Assembly: GCA_035235625.1 (NCBI GenBank)
Contig: CP141146.1
Location: 17,540,501-17,604,500, forward strand
DNA: 64,000 nucleotides
Direction: 5' to 3'
Source of the DNA: Saururus chinensis
Lineage: Eukaryota; Streptophyta; Magnoliopsida; Piperales; Saururaceae
The notes beneath the pieces are model-generated. The model did not search any database, was not told the DNA's origin, and saw only the letters and a program-made list of their open reading frames with translations. Below, one piece after another: positions 47,111-62,479 of this stretch (within the stretch, counting starts at the first letter, position 1; each line of letters begins with the position of its first letter). The position numbers and the translations under genes are program-made.

Positions 47111-48060
47111 ACATGGGATTTCCATATGACGGATACAGATTGAAACGACCTAAATTGCCTAAACAGACTAAGCATAAAAAAACAACAATTAAATACTAAA
47201 ATAAGGCAACCACAATTCAATCATACGCGGATCTTAACTTTTTGACATGAAAGTCCAAACCGAGGTAAGAAAAACTACAGGACCACTATTGGTCAAAACC
47301 AATGTAATTTAGAGGATTAGAAGCCATTTGACTCCACAAGTATACCAAATGGCCGGAGTCATGTACCAACAAAAAAAAGGGCCGCAGTCCACCCGTTAAA
47401 AAGGCTTTGCCTCCTACTCGCACCCGCAAAGGAAATAATTTCACGGATCTAACTTAATTGAGGAAATAATTGTTCCCTCAAACATCTCACACTTAATTAG
47501 CCTAAACCTAAGTTAATTAAAGCAAATACAGATAAAAGCATAGGTGCTCATGCACAAACAATTGCATTGCTCTTACCTCTCCAATCCGCCTTTTTCGTCA
47601 TGCAGTTACAAATTTCCTTTTCATATGATGTAGAAATTAGATGAACACGTGGGATTCTATAACACGCATAGTTCTTTTTTATATATATAATCTTATAGTT
47701 CTGAACTTAGACCTCTAAATGCATGATAAAATTTTGAGAGCCTAGAAGGAACTATAACATCAGTTCCATTTTTTTCCTCACTTCTGTCTAATCGTGTACC
47801 AATACAAATAAGAGGCTTTAAACTTGTAAAACAAGCTAATCATGATGCACGAGATCATCAGAACAAATTGGAAATGAAAGTAAAGTGAAAACTAAATACA
47901 AAATAACAAAGAAATCGTTTCAATATTCATAGAAACAGAGTTATTGACTCCTGAACATACAAAAAAATTTCATCACTGTTCAAATTTTGCAAACATAGGC
48001 TAAAGGCATTCGACATTAATGCTACAATTACAACAGCTTTCATGTGTATTGCGATGAGCA
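47111..48060. other. Downstream flank and probable 3' UTR of EFG1
   Basis: AT-rich DNA without a supported frame. The EFG1 3' UTR should occupy the part nearest 48060 on the minus strand. No poly(A) site can be fixed with confidence. 47340-47460 contains short GC-richer words of no recognised family. Confidence 0.4.
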
Positions 48061-51000
48061 TCAGACCTGCTTTTTCTTCTTTGGTCTCCTTTTCCTCCTA
48101 GGTTTATGTGCATCTGAATTGGAACTCAAGTTACTACTATTCCCAGTCCCTGTGTTGGATGATCCCCAGTGTCTAGCAGAAGGCCCACTTGAACTATGTG
48201 ATGTGTTGCTGGACGTAGAGAACTCAACCTTCTGTTTGCCTGATGAACCTGCAAACCTCGTTTGACCATGCCGACCATAAGGAAATGAGTTTTGGGGCCT
48301 TGGGTGAGGAGGAGGCATCAGAGCACGGGCAGAAACTAGTCTCTGCAAAATGCAAAGGATATACAGATTTGCTTACATATTGACCCACAAAGAGAACATT
48401 CACTAAATTTAAACAGTAAATAACCTGATTTTTTTCATCACTAGACATGCCAGATGCAGCTTTTCCAGAGGTACTTGATGCCTGTTCCCTGGATACAGCA
48501 CAAAGAACAAAAATAGTCGCTTAAATGATGGTTGATTTGCAACATGTGACATTTAGGTCATAAAAGCAGTCATGATCATTATGCAATTTCTGCTTTGTAT
48601 GCTCATTGTCAAACATATTAATCAATTATAAAAGAATGCAAGAAACTTCAGCTTTTCCTACTTGCTATATTCCATTTTTTGCAACCTGAAGCAAGACAAT
48701 TTATAACGTTGCAACCTGAAGCAAGACAATTTATAACGCATCCAAATGGATCTGAAAATGGTAGCAAAGTTCATCAGAACATGCAGCCAACTTCTACCAC
48801 ACCACATTTAATAAGATGAAATTAGAAATTAATGAAACTCTGTCATGACCCGTCCTGAGGCCAATGTCTGATTTCTCTAGTGAGCTAGACAATCCACTAT
48901 GTAGTTGCTATTTGCTTTGCTCAGTAGTAGCTTAGTTATTCATTGCATCAACAGTTAGGATCGTTAGTTAGTAACTTAATTAGTGAGCTGTTTAGGAAAT
49001 TAGATCAAGGGCTAGAATTAGTTGTTTGATTGCTATGCTCGTTAGTTGTTAATTAAGCCCATTTGGCCAATCTATAAATTTAAGGACAGCACAGCCACTG
49101 ACACTTAGTGAATAGAGAATTTGAGTTTAACCCTAATCCCCCTTCTCTCAAGGTCCTTGATCCTTCACCACTTTGTCCACATTACCTTCAATTTCAGCCC
49201 TTAATTCCCCTATTTGTCTAATTTATTTTGGAAACCAAGTTGCCTTAAATGCGTAAGGTGTTAAGGACCCATCCAACAATCTATATCAAGCCCAAACATA
49301 CAAATGCAAATAGACAGATTATCCAATATTGTCATCCGTATCGATACTGCCTTCCATGCCTAAGATAGAGTTTCTTAGGTTGACTTGAGAGTACCATGGA
49401 AGGCCAAATTTTAATAAAAATTAGGCAAGTCAATACAATTGTGGCCATCGAATTTTGCACTAAGAATAAGGGCATCAATTAGGCCCACAAAAGATTTTGG
49501 CCTCATTAGCTATGGCACCCACGATGAGCATGACCTGAAGCTTAAGGTGCGGCCTCATCAGCTTAGGCACCCACAATGAGAATGACATGAAGCTTATGCA
49601 TTTCATAAAGTGTTTTTTTCTTCATTCCCCTCCCCCCCCCCTTTTCCCTCCATCCATTTTCTTTAGATGGATGCCCATTTAACACATATGATTTTAAGCC
49701 TTATGGGTCAGGTCTTGATGCTGAATCTCACTATTTTTAACACAAAATGTCTTATGGCTTGCCTCAAGTCATTTCTTACATTGGAAAAGATCTTTTAGAA
49801 TTAAATTGTAACGAACCTTGTACTTTTATCTGTCCATTCATCATCTGCGTCTGCTTCATCACTTGAGCTTCCATTCAGGAAAAAATCATCCTCACTATCC
49901 AGAAGACCATCATCCTCACTTCCGGTTTCTGTTTAAGCAACACATACAATTTAGATCAGATCCAGATACAAAGGCATTTACAATTTCCTAATTCAATAAT
50001 AAATAAGAGAAACGACTAATGGAATTAGAGATAAGAACATAATCTGCATGCACATGGAAACATTTAACTGTATGGCATCTTTGTATTATGTCGCAGCATT
50101 AGCCCAGTCAACTTAGCCCAGGTTGGTACTCTGCTAGTCCCAGATTCCGTGTAAAAGGAAAAGGGTTTTGTCAGGCAGTGCACAAGAAGTATACAAGATA
50201 CTTCATGTCGACAGTTCTCAAGTACACCACACCCAAATAATTCATACTGGAAGGACTCTTAACAGTCATTTAAATGTACTTAAATTATTTTCACTCATTC
50301 AGAGACACTAGTTCCGTTTACCATGAGGATGTCAAAAGAGAAAGCACAAAAAGACAACCTTCTAAATCCTTGCCATGAGCTGCTGCAGCCATAAGGTTAG
50401 ATTTGATCTGCTTGCGCAGTGCATTTCTTTTTTCAACTACCTCAGCGTTGTCACCTCCAATAAATAAGGATACGTATTTCTCAGACTTGGGGTAAAACTG
50501 CATTGAATCAAAACAGTTCAATTTTTAGTGGTTTCATGATCATAATATTTCATATCATCTAATCATTTTCGTTTTTACTACCATAATTGAAGCCAATAGC
50601 ATTTAAATGCTAACAATAGCACTATCTTGTACCCTAAAATAATACATGTTCACCACAGGTATGAGTATGATAGGTAACTAGAAAATTCCCCTTTTACATT
50701 AGCTAGTATAACACTTTCAAGATACTACCCCATTTCATACAGATCGTATTGCACAACCCATACCCGGACATACTCGAGATCTTCCTTTAATTGAACAAGT
50801 TGTTCAGAAATTTCAGCCTCAGATATGTGATCAGATGATGCCCGTTGCATCCTCTCTAAACGCCTTATTCTCCTTTCTATCTTTCTCCTCTCTGCATGAA
50901 GAATAATAAACATCAAACTCTCAGTTGATAAAAACCACTACAATTCCACAAAAAGAAAACCTACCAAAAAATTTTATTTTTCTGTCACGCAAAAAAATTC

Positions 51001-51937
51001 TGCGTTCAACTGCCAGCCTTTGTTGTAGATCATTCTGCTTCTTTAAATCTTCCAACTTCTTCTCCTGCACCACCCTCACTTCAGGGGCAAGATCCTTCAA
51101 ACCAGCATAGAAGTTAGAATCAAGTGTGTTCATGTGGTCATACGAACCAAACATTGGGTACCAGAGACTTCATCCTAATGGAAATAACTGAGCTATCTAA
51201 GTTCTAGATTCGTTGTTTGCTTCATCATTCAAAGAAAAAAAGATATGAAACATCCTGCTTGCCATAATATCTTCCCGATTACCTCTCAAATTTCATCTAA
51301 ACCGCTGCTAACAGACTTAACAGTGACACTCAAAATTAAAACTGCCTATCCTCCAAAGATTTGAAAGAATGCCTTCAATATAATATAAATTTTTAATCTA
51401 CCAGAGAATGCTATCATTACATTTCTATCAATGGAATTTCATGGAAATTGGCCGTCCTAAACAATTTCTAGGCCTGCATACATTTTTCAAAGCCATGACA
51501 ATTGTCAATTTAGCTTTTACTGTTTTCAACCATCATTAGAGCTGATCATGATAGAAATTTCAGCTCATGCAATCAGAATACACTCAAAAGGTTTAGCCTG
51601 CCCATAACATCCTTCACAGAAAATATAACAAAATCATACCAATTAATTAACCTAAATCTCATTTCAATAGTGCTATATGTCTAAAAAAACAACCTAAGAC
51701 TCGCATTTTCCAAAAAATTCCGAAACAAGATAAGTGAACATTTAAAAGGAGCCAAAGCAACAGTCATCAGCTCAAAATTTATCTGGATTGTACCTTCTTG
51801 AGTATTCTCTCAATGGAGCGAATCTGATTCTTGAGGGAGACAGACTTGTGCTTCTTCTCCGCCCCCAGTCCCTTGGACCGGCGGCTCACAGGCCGCCGCG
51901 CCGCCACTCTGCGCTTCCCGTAGCCGCCGTGGGCCAT
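48061..51937 (-). CDS. EFG1: rRNA-processing protein EFG1, seven exons
   Basis: Exons in coding order: 51794-51937, 50965-51094, 50764-50891, 50359-50497, 49817-49928, 48425-48488 and 48061-48342. All introns are GT-AG and phases agree, giving 999 nt or 332 residues. The start is the ATG at 51937 (MAHGGYGKRRVAARRPVSRR). The EFG1 domain spans about residues 28-150 (KKHKSVSLKNQIRSIERILK, DLAPEVRVVQEKKLEDLKKQ, RKIKFFERRKIERRIRRLER). It is basic and predicted largely helical/coiled-coil. Residues ~182-217 are acidic (GSEDD, DSEDDFF, DEADADDEW). The C-terminus is a nuclear/nucleolar-type basic tail, KPRRKRRPKKKKQ. In yeast, Efg1 is needed for 18S rRNA maturation in the nucleolus, and the plant role is inferred from that. 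Intron 5 is 1.33 kb and enlarged by transposon and tandem sequence. The others are 73-699 bp. No lesion seen. Confidence 0.93.
48681..48738. repeat. 30-bp tandem duplication in EFG1 intron 5
   Basis: The unit GCAACCTGAAGCAAGACAAT plus TTATAACG is present twice (48681 and 48711) with no difference over 28 bp, so it is recent. It lies about 190 bp inside the intron from the exon-6 acceptor. Confidence 0.95.
48844..49300 (+). mobile_element. LTR-like fragment in EFG1 intron 5
   Basis: Begins TGTCATGACCCGTCCTGAGG, a plant LTR-type start, with a TATA-like TCTATAAATTTAAGG at about 49071 and a leader-like CCCTAATCCCCCTTCTCTC. Orientation is opposite to the gene. No 3' end or target duplication was found, so it is truncated or very old. 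Confidence 0.45.
49499..49602. repeat. 52-bp tandem duplication in EFG1 intron 5
   Basis: Two units begin GGCCTCATTAGCTATGGCAC (49499) and GGCCTCATCAGCTTAGGCAC (49551). They are about 85% alike, so older than the 30-bp duplication. Confidence 0.85.
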
Positions 51938-53345
51938 TTTCCTCCACCGATTTCAATCAGGTCGGAAGTAATGCCCACCGACTTGAAGCAAAATTGGAAT
52001 TGTTCTGCCAACAGATGGGAATTAGGGCGGGCGTGATTTTCATCCTACCATCCCGGACTGGGAAGGATATACGGACAGAGGAGAAGTGCTCATAGCAATG
52101 GCGACAAATGCGGTTCTTGTGTAGCAATCGGATCCGGGTACGGCCCGGCCGTGTGGCTGTTCACGAAACCGCTGCAGTAGGAAAAAATTAAATATGCTGC
52201 ACCCATTCTAATCATCTAATGTAATAGCATTCCATCAAGTTTGTCGTGCATCAACTTCCCTTATATTTTCTTTGCGGTGTTGACCCGTACTCCACCTATG
52301 GTTACCATCAGCCACAACTTAAGCATGGTTAGTGTTGTCAAATTTCATGGGCACCAGGGTGACATGAGCTGATGGGATAGTTGTATGGCCTTACGTGCAA
52401 CAAAGTTATAGCCATTATTATCAACGTCCTTGCTTAAGCATCATTATTGACTATGTTCAACCCAAGTGCCGAATCTTCTCAAGGTGTAGGGAAGAGAATA
52501 CTCTAATATTAGTACGTCAATGAAGACAGGCAACTCAAGATCAAGTTTAGTATGTTGTCCATAAAAGAGAAAAGGATTGGTTCGAGGAGGAAGAGACTTG
52601 GGAACAAGTGAAGATGGGGCTATAGTCAAAAACAAAAGGAGAAAGAAGAGGGGTAAAAGAGGAGCATAAAAATAATTGTACCTAGGGGTTATGTGTAGGT
52701 TTTCATAATACAAGGGTGTATATGTATTTTTATCATAATCAAGAAAGGCTAAGTGCCTATTTACCTAAGAATAAAAAGCACTACCCTCCCATGTACTTGA
52801 GAGTTTAATATCTAATTAGATGATGATAATGGATCACTAGAATATTTTTAACCCTAAGTATTTTAGCCAGTAAACAATTAAGAGTTCTAGCACCTATGCG
52901 CAGAAATTTGTTTTGAAGTAGAATAAATAAACTCTATTTTATAATTATTATTTATGATCAATATATATAAAATATTTTCACAGGTTTCAAATTTTATCAA
53001 TCTTCCCGATTTATAGTTATTATATTGCAAAAAATTTCATAAATTTAAAAAAAAATATTTTAAAAATTCTCAAGCATGGCATTAGTGTTGTTCGTTGGGA
53101 CTCGTGGACATCTATGCTATTTATGACTCACATGATTTGATGCATGCAATTTTTAATGTGATAGTAATTTATCTCTAGGATAAGATTAATGAAAGATGAA
53201 TTTAGAGGGACTGGATAATTTTGGATTGAGGCATAACACATAATCAAGATAAAAACTAATATACCCTCGCTAGGGTTTGAGACCCATTCATAGAAAGAAC
53301 ATGGGGCCTTAACCTCACAAGTCACTTGGTTAATGCAACAAGGGC
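51938..53345. other. EFG1 5' flank and gene-free DNA
   Basis: 51938-52180 is the likely 5' UTR and promoter of EFG1 (moderately GC-rich, with CGGCCCGGCCGTG words near 52140). Beyond it no frame is supported. 52440-52720 has a purine-rich stretch that makes a spurious minus-strand frame. Confidence 0.45.
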
Positions 53346-54970
53346 AATTATTAGTGTTAAGATCCAAATTCTCAAAACCCTTTTTAAATAAAGGACAAGT
53401 GATAAATCACGATTATTTTTTTTAAAATTAAATCAAATCAATCGACTAAAATACCCAGGTCATGATAACTGGGGTTCACAAATACGAATATCAAAACTTA
53501 TGATATTATTGCATGTGTCAAAATTAAATAAATAGCAGGTTAACCCTCTAAGTACAAGTCTGTCATCTGTCCGAAAATAAACAACCAAGTTAAGTTGGCT
53601 CTCATGCTAGTACTTACAAGATTGTAGAAGCAAGAAGCTAGATCCCACTAATGCAATGTCATCCACAATCGCCCACCGATGTCCTAATCTCGCAACATTC
53701 CCATCTAAAGAACCTATAAGCAAACAATACCAAATAGGCAACAAAACATCTCCTCCCCTTCAAAAAGCGTTTAAGAAGAACAAAAATAAATTTTCATATT
53801 TTTCGGATTGGGCCAACATCACCCGATGTCAGTTGCCTATGTACTCATCATACAACATCTCCAATGTTTCCAACAAGATCGGATTCAGACATAGTTCTGC
53901 TTAAAACTACACTATTCTAAGAAGCATAGCATCACACATGCAATGTTTAAGTATTTTAAAGCAACCCACATTTTATGCAAGTCCTTTAATCGTTCAACTT
54001 GTTCTAATTAAACAAGCAATATCAAATAATGTTATTAATTATATCTCGAACCATTGTTCGATAATTAATATTCCTGTCTAATCCCAATGATAGACAGACT
54101 CATCAGATTTCATCTTTAAGTGAAAAATGATAAACTCACCATAGACCACCCTCAAAGGTAAATCCATGATGAAACTCCCTGGAATCCACCAGAACCCTAG
54201 AATCCACAAGGAAGTACTATCACCCCTCCTAGCCCACGAAGGACCTAACCGGGGTGGAAAGGCATGGCCCACAACTACACCTGAACAGAAGTGGCGGGAA
54301 AAGCCAACCAAGCAGGATGTCAGCTAATCCAAAATACGTGTACACTAAAAGATCCTCAATAGATATGTGGTGAGCCCGGCTCACAAAGAGCTCCCTTCAA
54401 TGGGGAGGTGCAACTACATGGTCAAATCAGCGGCTCCTCAATAGAGCTAAAATTCGAATGACTATCCCAAACCCTATTAGTCCCTTCTAGACTAGGGTTT
54501 AAAACTCAAAACTACCATTGGTTCATCAACCAAGGAAAATCGTCAGGTCAAAAGCTTTGTTCACTTTATGAACTAGTCCCGAACCCCTATGAGGCATTTT
54601 AGTCTTTATCTTAATTAGGTTTTCTTGTCCAATCCAAAGCTATCCACCCCATCAATTAATCTTTCAATAATCTTAAGTTAGCGATAAGTTACTATCACAA
54701 CTTCAATAGCAAATATCGAAACAATAAACAACATAAACAATAAGAACCACACAGGTTTAAGCAGATCATAATATCAATAATCAAATTCAATAATGATATT
54801 AGAATTGTTCAAGCTCATGTGCCCTAACCCTCCTTGGGTTAACTTATTAAATCTTTATAAAAACTGATCATAATGCACTTAAGGGCATTAAGGTATTTAT
54901 TTTACCTAGGACAAGGCTCTTTCTATTCTCATGAAAGTCTTTAATTACTCAAGAGATTTATGTATCATAT
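53346..54970 (-). mobile_element. Truncated Tekay/Del-like LTR, minus orientation
   Basis: From 53346 rightwards the DNA matches the reverse complement of the 3' part of the LTR 54971-58715, and the direct order of 22401 onwards. Examples are CATGATAACTGGGGTTCACA (53461) and CTAAGTACAAGTCTGTCAT (53547). It ends where the plus-oriented LTR begins at 54971, giving a head-to-head junction. The 5' half of the LTR is missing. A clear TGTCA end is lost at the left. Confidence 0.6.
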
Positions 54971-57900
54971 TGTAATGTCCGGGAATTTTCTAAATTCCCC
55001 AAGTCGGCTACGTGGAAATTAGGGTATTGAACCCCTTGAATCTCTCATGAGAATAACTTGATCATCAGTTAGAAGTGATATCTGAATCCTATATGGATGG
55101 GAAATAGATAGAAAGAGCTTCAAAACTCCACCAAGAACGCGCAAATCGGAGTCTGGATGAGGGAGATACGACTGTTCAAAGTTGAACATATCGTATAGGG
55201 CCCGTTTACCCAATTTAAACATGCAACTGGGCCGTTTAAGTCATTTTATGGGCCCGATTATATACAGTTCCGAAATTTTGTTTCAAGGACCCAATTAAGT
55301 GGCTTAGGTCAGGAAGTTTGGCCCAAAATCCTAATCCCGATATACTTATAAAAACCAAAGTAAGTCTTTTGGATTGGGGGACCTCGGAGAATATTTTTGG
55401 GTGGCCATTAATGGAGGCGGAGAAGATTATGTCGTAAAGGGGCTTCTTTGGGAGTTCGGAATGTTTTAGTCTAGAGGGGAGGAGTTCCAGCAAAACGGCG
55501 GGGTGGAGCCAGATCAAAACTTCAGAATTAGTGGATCGATGACAAATCTGCACTAAGGTAAGATCGCTTCGTAATATAATTGGATGTATCATTAGGTATT
55601 GTATTACTTAATTTAAATTAACATGAATTCACCGGAACGGCCAGTGTGCCGGTTGGCAACGGGCTGGCCTGCAAACTCTGGCATTGGATCGAGAGAGTTA
55701 GTGCCACGATGATGGTCCTAGCCCAATGGCCAATCATAGCGGATGTAAGGGGAGCACACACGGTGCACCAGCCACTTAGAGTCGCCGCTTTCTTCTGAAA
55801 GCCAGTTTGATTTCTGGTGCAGGAACAAACGGCATCACCGGTGGGCTGCTGGTGGCCGGTAGGTGTACCTGGCCCTTCGCCCCTCCAATTTTTGTTTGTA
55901 TCGAAGAGGTCTCGCCGCTGGCTGGCCTCGAGCCGCCGCGTGGGACTTTTGATTCACGGCCGCCCTTCTCCAACAAACTTTCTGCTGAGAAGTTACTGGA
56001 TCCATGGGCTTGGCCCGGAATCAAGTTTTTCCTTCGCCACCATTGCCCAGCGTCCGCCGAAGGAAATTACTCCCACCGTCGGCGGCTATCTGTTTTTGGG
56101 AGAGTTAGGCAGGGCTTTGCCGGAGGCAGAGCACCTGCCTAAGCCTTAGATCTGCATCGTCTCCGCGAAGGAGACGACTTGTGAACTGGGTCCGGGTTTC
56201 TAATAAAATAAAAGGGGACTAAATTGCGTGTGCGTCACTGAACCGGGTCTGGTTCAGTGGGGTATAATAATCAAAATAATTCTAGAAAATAATAATAGAC
56301 CTAGAGAGGTTTGGAATTATTTTGACTGAGTTTTATGCCTGGGAAAAATCTCAAGTACTATAAAATGACCCTTTTACCCCTTATAGATAAATTACCGTGC
56401 GATATTCATTTACCCGACTTCGGGGCTCCGGTTCAGGAGCCTATGAGTTGATCTAATATTTGGGAAAATTCTCAGTGAGAGTTTAATGGGTAACCTAATT
56501 ATAGGCTAAACTGTTTGGTGAGAAAAAATCCCAGTGAGTAGGTAATTAACCTTTTTGCCCCTAGGTTTAATCATAAACTGTTAAATAAACCTGGGTCGGT
56601 TCAAGGGGTTCACGACCCCGTCACATGTCAGGAAAATTACACAGAGTCCATGAAGTCAAGTAGTACGCTTGGGTTCAATTTTGGACCCATTGGATGTCGT
56701 TAATGTGTTAAACCAAATGATAGAAATACCCTTTGAGCGGACCCGCCCACATTCATGTGAATGGAAGCGCGAGTCAGTTTGAGAGTGGAGCTTTCTGAGA
56801 GGATTATAACTTAAAATAAATAAAAAGGTAGTGAGATGACCAAATGAACCAAGGGAGGGGTAGTAGAATTACCATAATGCCCTTAGGGGGTAGTATGTTC
56901 TATTTCCGCTGAAACGAATAACCTAACAACTGAGCGTTAGGGTGCCCTAGAATGATGTTAAATGGCTTCAAAAGGAAGGGGTGTGACCAGCAAGAGACAC
57001 GAAGACCTTGTCAGGTCATAATGTCACGGGAAACAAGAGGAATGACCCTCATTCTCAAGGTTTAGGGCAGCGGATTACTCGTGTCTGCAACTGAGTACGA
57101 TCAACTAGAGTATTAAATTTGTAACTCGTGCGATGTGTTAAAGTTGATTACACTCTCGGGCTTGAATTCTCTGAGCACTGGCCCTGCAAATGAATGCAAC
57201 GGGCCTCTGTTTATTATTTATGCACTTGTGTGACTGCATATTATATGTGTTGATTATTTTGATGTTTGTATTTATTATTGCTATGCTAAGTTATATTAGT
57301 AGCTTAAGGTTAATAAAGACTATTAAAGAGATTTTGGTTGTCGGTGGATTGGGGGGAAAACACCTAAATCAAGATAATAACTAAAATACCCTCTTTACGG
57401 TTGGGACCAGTTCATTGAGTGAACGGGGCCCTGACATAGATTTTACATTGGTTAATGAATCAATGGTGGCTATGGGATGTTCTCTGAGTCATAGCTCAGT
57501 GGATGAGCTATTTATTGGGCTGATTCACAAGGTGAAGAGGACCCAAATGGTTGAGCGAATACTTGACTGGATAAAAATAATCTAGTCTAAGTTTTACATG
57601 TTTGGGGGAGTCAATGGTCATAAGGACCTGAGGCTTCTATGGATACATTAGTAATGTCTTATAAGACATTTTCTCCCAGAGTTGGGATGGTGGAGAATGC
57701 GATATGCTTCTCCATCGCCACCATGGTTTAGGTATTGACCAAAGGGTCTTTATCGCAGGTCTCCTGTAGGTTTTCCCAGGACTATTTAGTACGCACAAAA
57801 AGCAGAGTTGTATGAGCATCATGGAAGATTTGTGCTTCTCGCCAATTTGTGTCCATGAGCACAGTTGGGATCCTCTTCTCCAGATTTGTGGCAAGCTATT

Positions 57901-58715
57901 GAGAGCCCTGGGGATTTGGGTCAAGTTGCTGTTAAGCAGTCTACTCCAAGGTTGGAGTACTTTGTTTGGGGATTTCTCGAGGGGCAAGTCATCTCCGAGT
58001 TATAGATTTGATAGTATTAATTGTCAAACAAAGGATGTGAGATAATTAATAATATTGTTTGATATTGCTTGTTAATTAGATAAGTGGAACAGTTAAAGGA
58101 CTTACTAAAATGTAGGTTGAAAATATCTAAGCATTGCATGTGTGATGCTATGCTTTGTAGGATATAGTACTTTCTAGGCAGAACTACGTCTAGATCCGAT
58201 CTTGTTGGAAACATTGGAGATGTTGTTTGATGAGTACGTAGGCAACTAACATCGGGTGATGCTGGCTCAATCCGAAAAATATTAATAAAACCTTTTGTCC
58301 TTTGGAAGCGCTTCTCCTAAAGGCGGAGATGCTCCATTGTGGTTGTGGTTGTTGTTTGGTTTGCTTTGTCGCAGATTCTCCAGGCGATGACAAGTGAGAC
58401 CAAGGCAGGCGAGCACAAGAGGTTTCCGCGTTTCTGCAACTCTGGTATGTAAGTGTACCTTAAGCGTGAGAGTCAACTTGTTATTTATTTTCAGATAGGT
58501 GACACACTTGTACTTAGATGAATGAGCTGGTCTTTATGAATTTTCAGACGTTTAACAATATCATATGATTTGATATTCGTATTTGTGAACCTCAATTATC
58601 ATGACTTGGATATTTAATTGAAGGGTTTGTTTTGTATTTAAAGAAAAAAAAATTTCTTGGTACTTACCGTTCGTGCTATTTAAAAATGCTTTTAAAAATT
58701 CGGGGGGTCGTGACA
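54971..58715 (+). mobile_element. 5' LTR of a Tekay/Del-like Ty3/gypsy retrotransposon, 3.7 kb
   Basis: Starts TGTAATGTCCGGGAATTTTC and ends GGGGGGTCGTGACA, directly followed by a primer-binding site. A TATA-like TTATAAAAACC lies near 55347. The 55.6-56.2 kb part is GC-rich and produces overlapping spurious frames. Del/Tekay chromoviruses are known for LTRs of several kb. The internal coding region is not in the window, because a second element begins 135 bp after the primer site. Confidence 0.8.
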
Positions 58716-58717
58716 GT

Positions 58718-58729
58718 TGGTATCAGAGC
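58718..58729 (+). promoter_or_regulatory. Primer-binding site, initiator tRNA-Met type
   Basis: TGGTATCAGAGC starts two bases after the LTR end at 58715. This 12-mer is the standard complement of the 3' end of plant initiator tRNA-Met used by many LTR retrotransposons. It proves the orientation and the right border of the LTR. Confidence 0.9.
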
Positions 58730-59805
58730 TATTTGTCTAACTACAAATCTGAAGCTATCTGAAAATTTATGATCTAGTTGAGGGGGATGGGTTTTGGGTA
58801 AGGAGCACCTCTAGGTATTCATGGTATTCAAGATGGCATTGCATTAGTAGTGTAATATTCCATATTTTCTTAGGTTTCAAAAATTAAACACGTGGAAAAT
58901 AGGTTGTTTGACCCTTTGACATTCTTACGAGAATAACTTCCTCAATAGATAGAATTTGTGGTTGGAAGTATGTGGTTAGAAATTAGACAGAAAGAGGTTC
59001 GAAACGCCACAGAGAACACATGAATCGGGGTTCAGATGAGTGAGATACAACTGTTTGAAGCTAAACATATCGTGCAAGGCCTGTTTACCCGAATTGGATG
59101 CGCAAATTGGCCGTTTAAATCACTCTATGGGCCCAATTAATTAAAATGACGCAAGTTAATAAAAAAAGGCCTAAGTGGTTCACCTTGGCCCAACTTTTAA
59201 GGAGGTTCCTAATCCCCATAATTATAAAAAGGGCTTCCTATAACTTAATTTGGAGAGCTTTTGGCTTGAAGGGGGAGAGAGGGAGAGAGAGAGAGAAGGG
59301 GGTTGTACAAGGAGTTAGCGGTGAGCCCGGTCAGCGATGAAGATTGGGAGGAGGAGCAAGCTCAAAGATCGGAAGTGGCAAGATAAGAATGTAGAATAAA
59401 CCAATTCTCCTTAAGCTTAATATTGAACTAATAAGGTGGGTAGTATAGAGAAAAGAAGGGGTGTAAAAACAAGTGTGTAATTCTGCCCGTCAGATCCATC
59501 GAAGGAGGGGGGCCGCGCTCGCCCTAGAGGGGGTGACCGTGGCCACAGAGCCTTGGCAGCTGCGACTTCGGCCATTAAATAGACTAGAAACAAATTGTAG
59601 CCATCGGAGGAGCATAGTGCAGCCCATGGCTAGAGGCAGGACCGATGTTCCCGGAATTGCCTGAAGATGGCCATCTAGCCATGGCAGCTTGCCTCTACGG
59701 TGCCTTGGATGGACTAGAGAACAAAAAAAGGAGAAGTGGGACTTTTGGCCACCAGACGATAGTGGGGCCGATGTCGTCGGTTTGGCCGTGCATCGGCGGT
59801 TCAAA

Positions 59806-61838
<2,033 letters not shown>

Positions 61839-62479
61839 TCCGAAGGCCCCGCACTCATCACCCACCACCGCGAGCATGGGCGGCGCTGCCAGAGGCCAGG
61901 AGGCCTCTGGTTGGCCACAAGAGAGACAACCTGTGAAACGGGTCATCGGGTCGAACGGGGTCTAGGCCGGTCTACGAAAAAAAGAGAAAGGATTTGAACC
62001 GGCTCCGGCTTAGGGATTTTTCCAATAAAAAAAATAGAAAAATTACCAATAGATCTAGAGGGTTTTTAGTGTCTTTAATTATGGACGAATGTACAAGCTA
62101 TGGAAAAGTCCTAGTAAATAGATAATTGACAAATGGTAGCTGAGCTACTCCTCTAACTACAAATCTGAAGTCATATGAAGATTATAACCTAGTTAGAGTT
62201 GATGGGATGACGTAGACTTTATGTTTTTCATAAACCATAGGTAAGCTTTTTCGAAGGGTTGTTGAATGGAAAAGAAGATACCATTAAACACTTTTGGCAT
62301 GGGATGTGAGAACTAGTGTGGAAGCATAGGGATATGTCTCCAAGTAGTGATTCATTAAAATGAATAGGGCAGCAAAAGCTGAAGTTCGAGTGGGATTAGT
62401 GCAAAACCCTAGAGAGGGCGAGTGTGCCCTTTAGGGCTAAGCTTATTTAGTATTGGCCTTGGAGAATTGAGGGGACACA

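Noticed and set aside
55776..56149. Three overlapping frames of about 82-111 residues
   Set aside because: They are GC-rich frames in the middle of a 3.7-kb LTR. No domain is recognised and no splice or start context is convincing.
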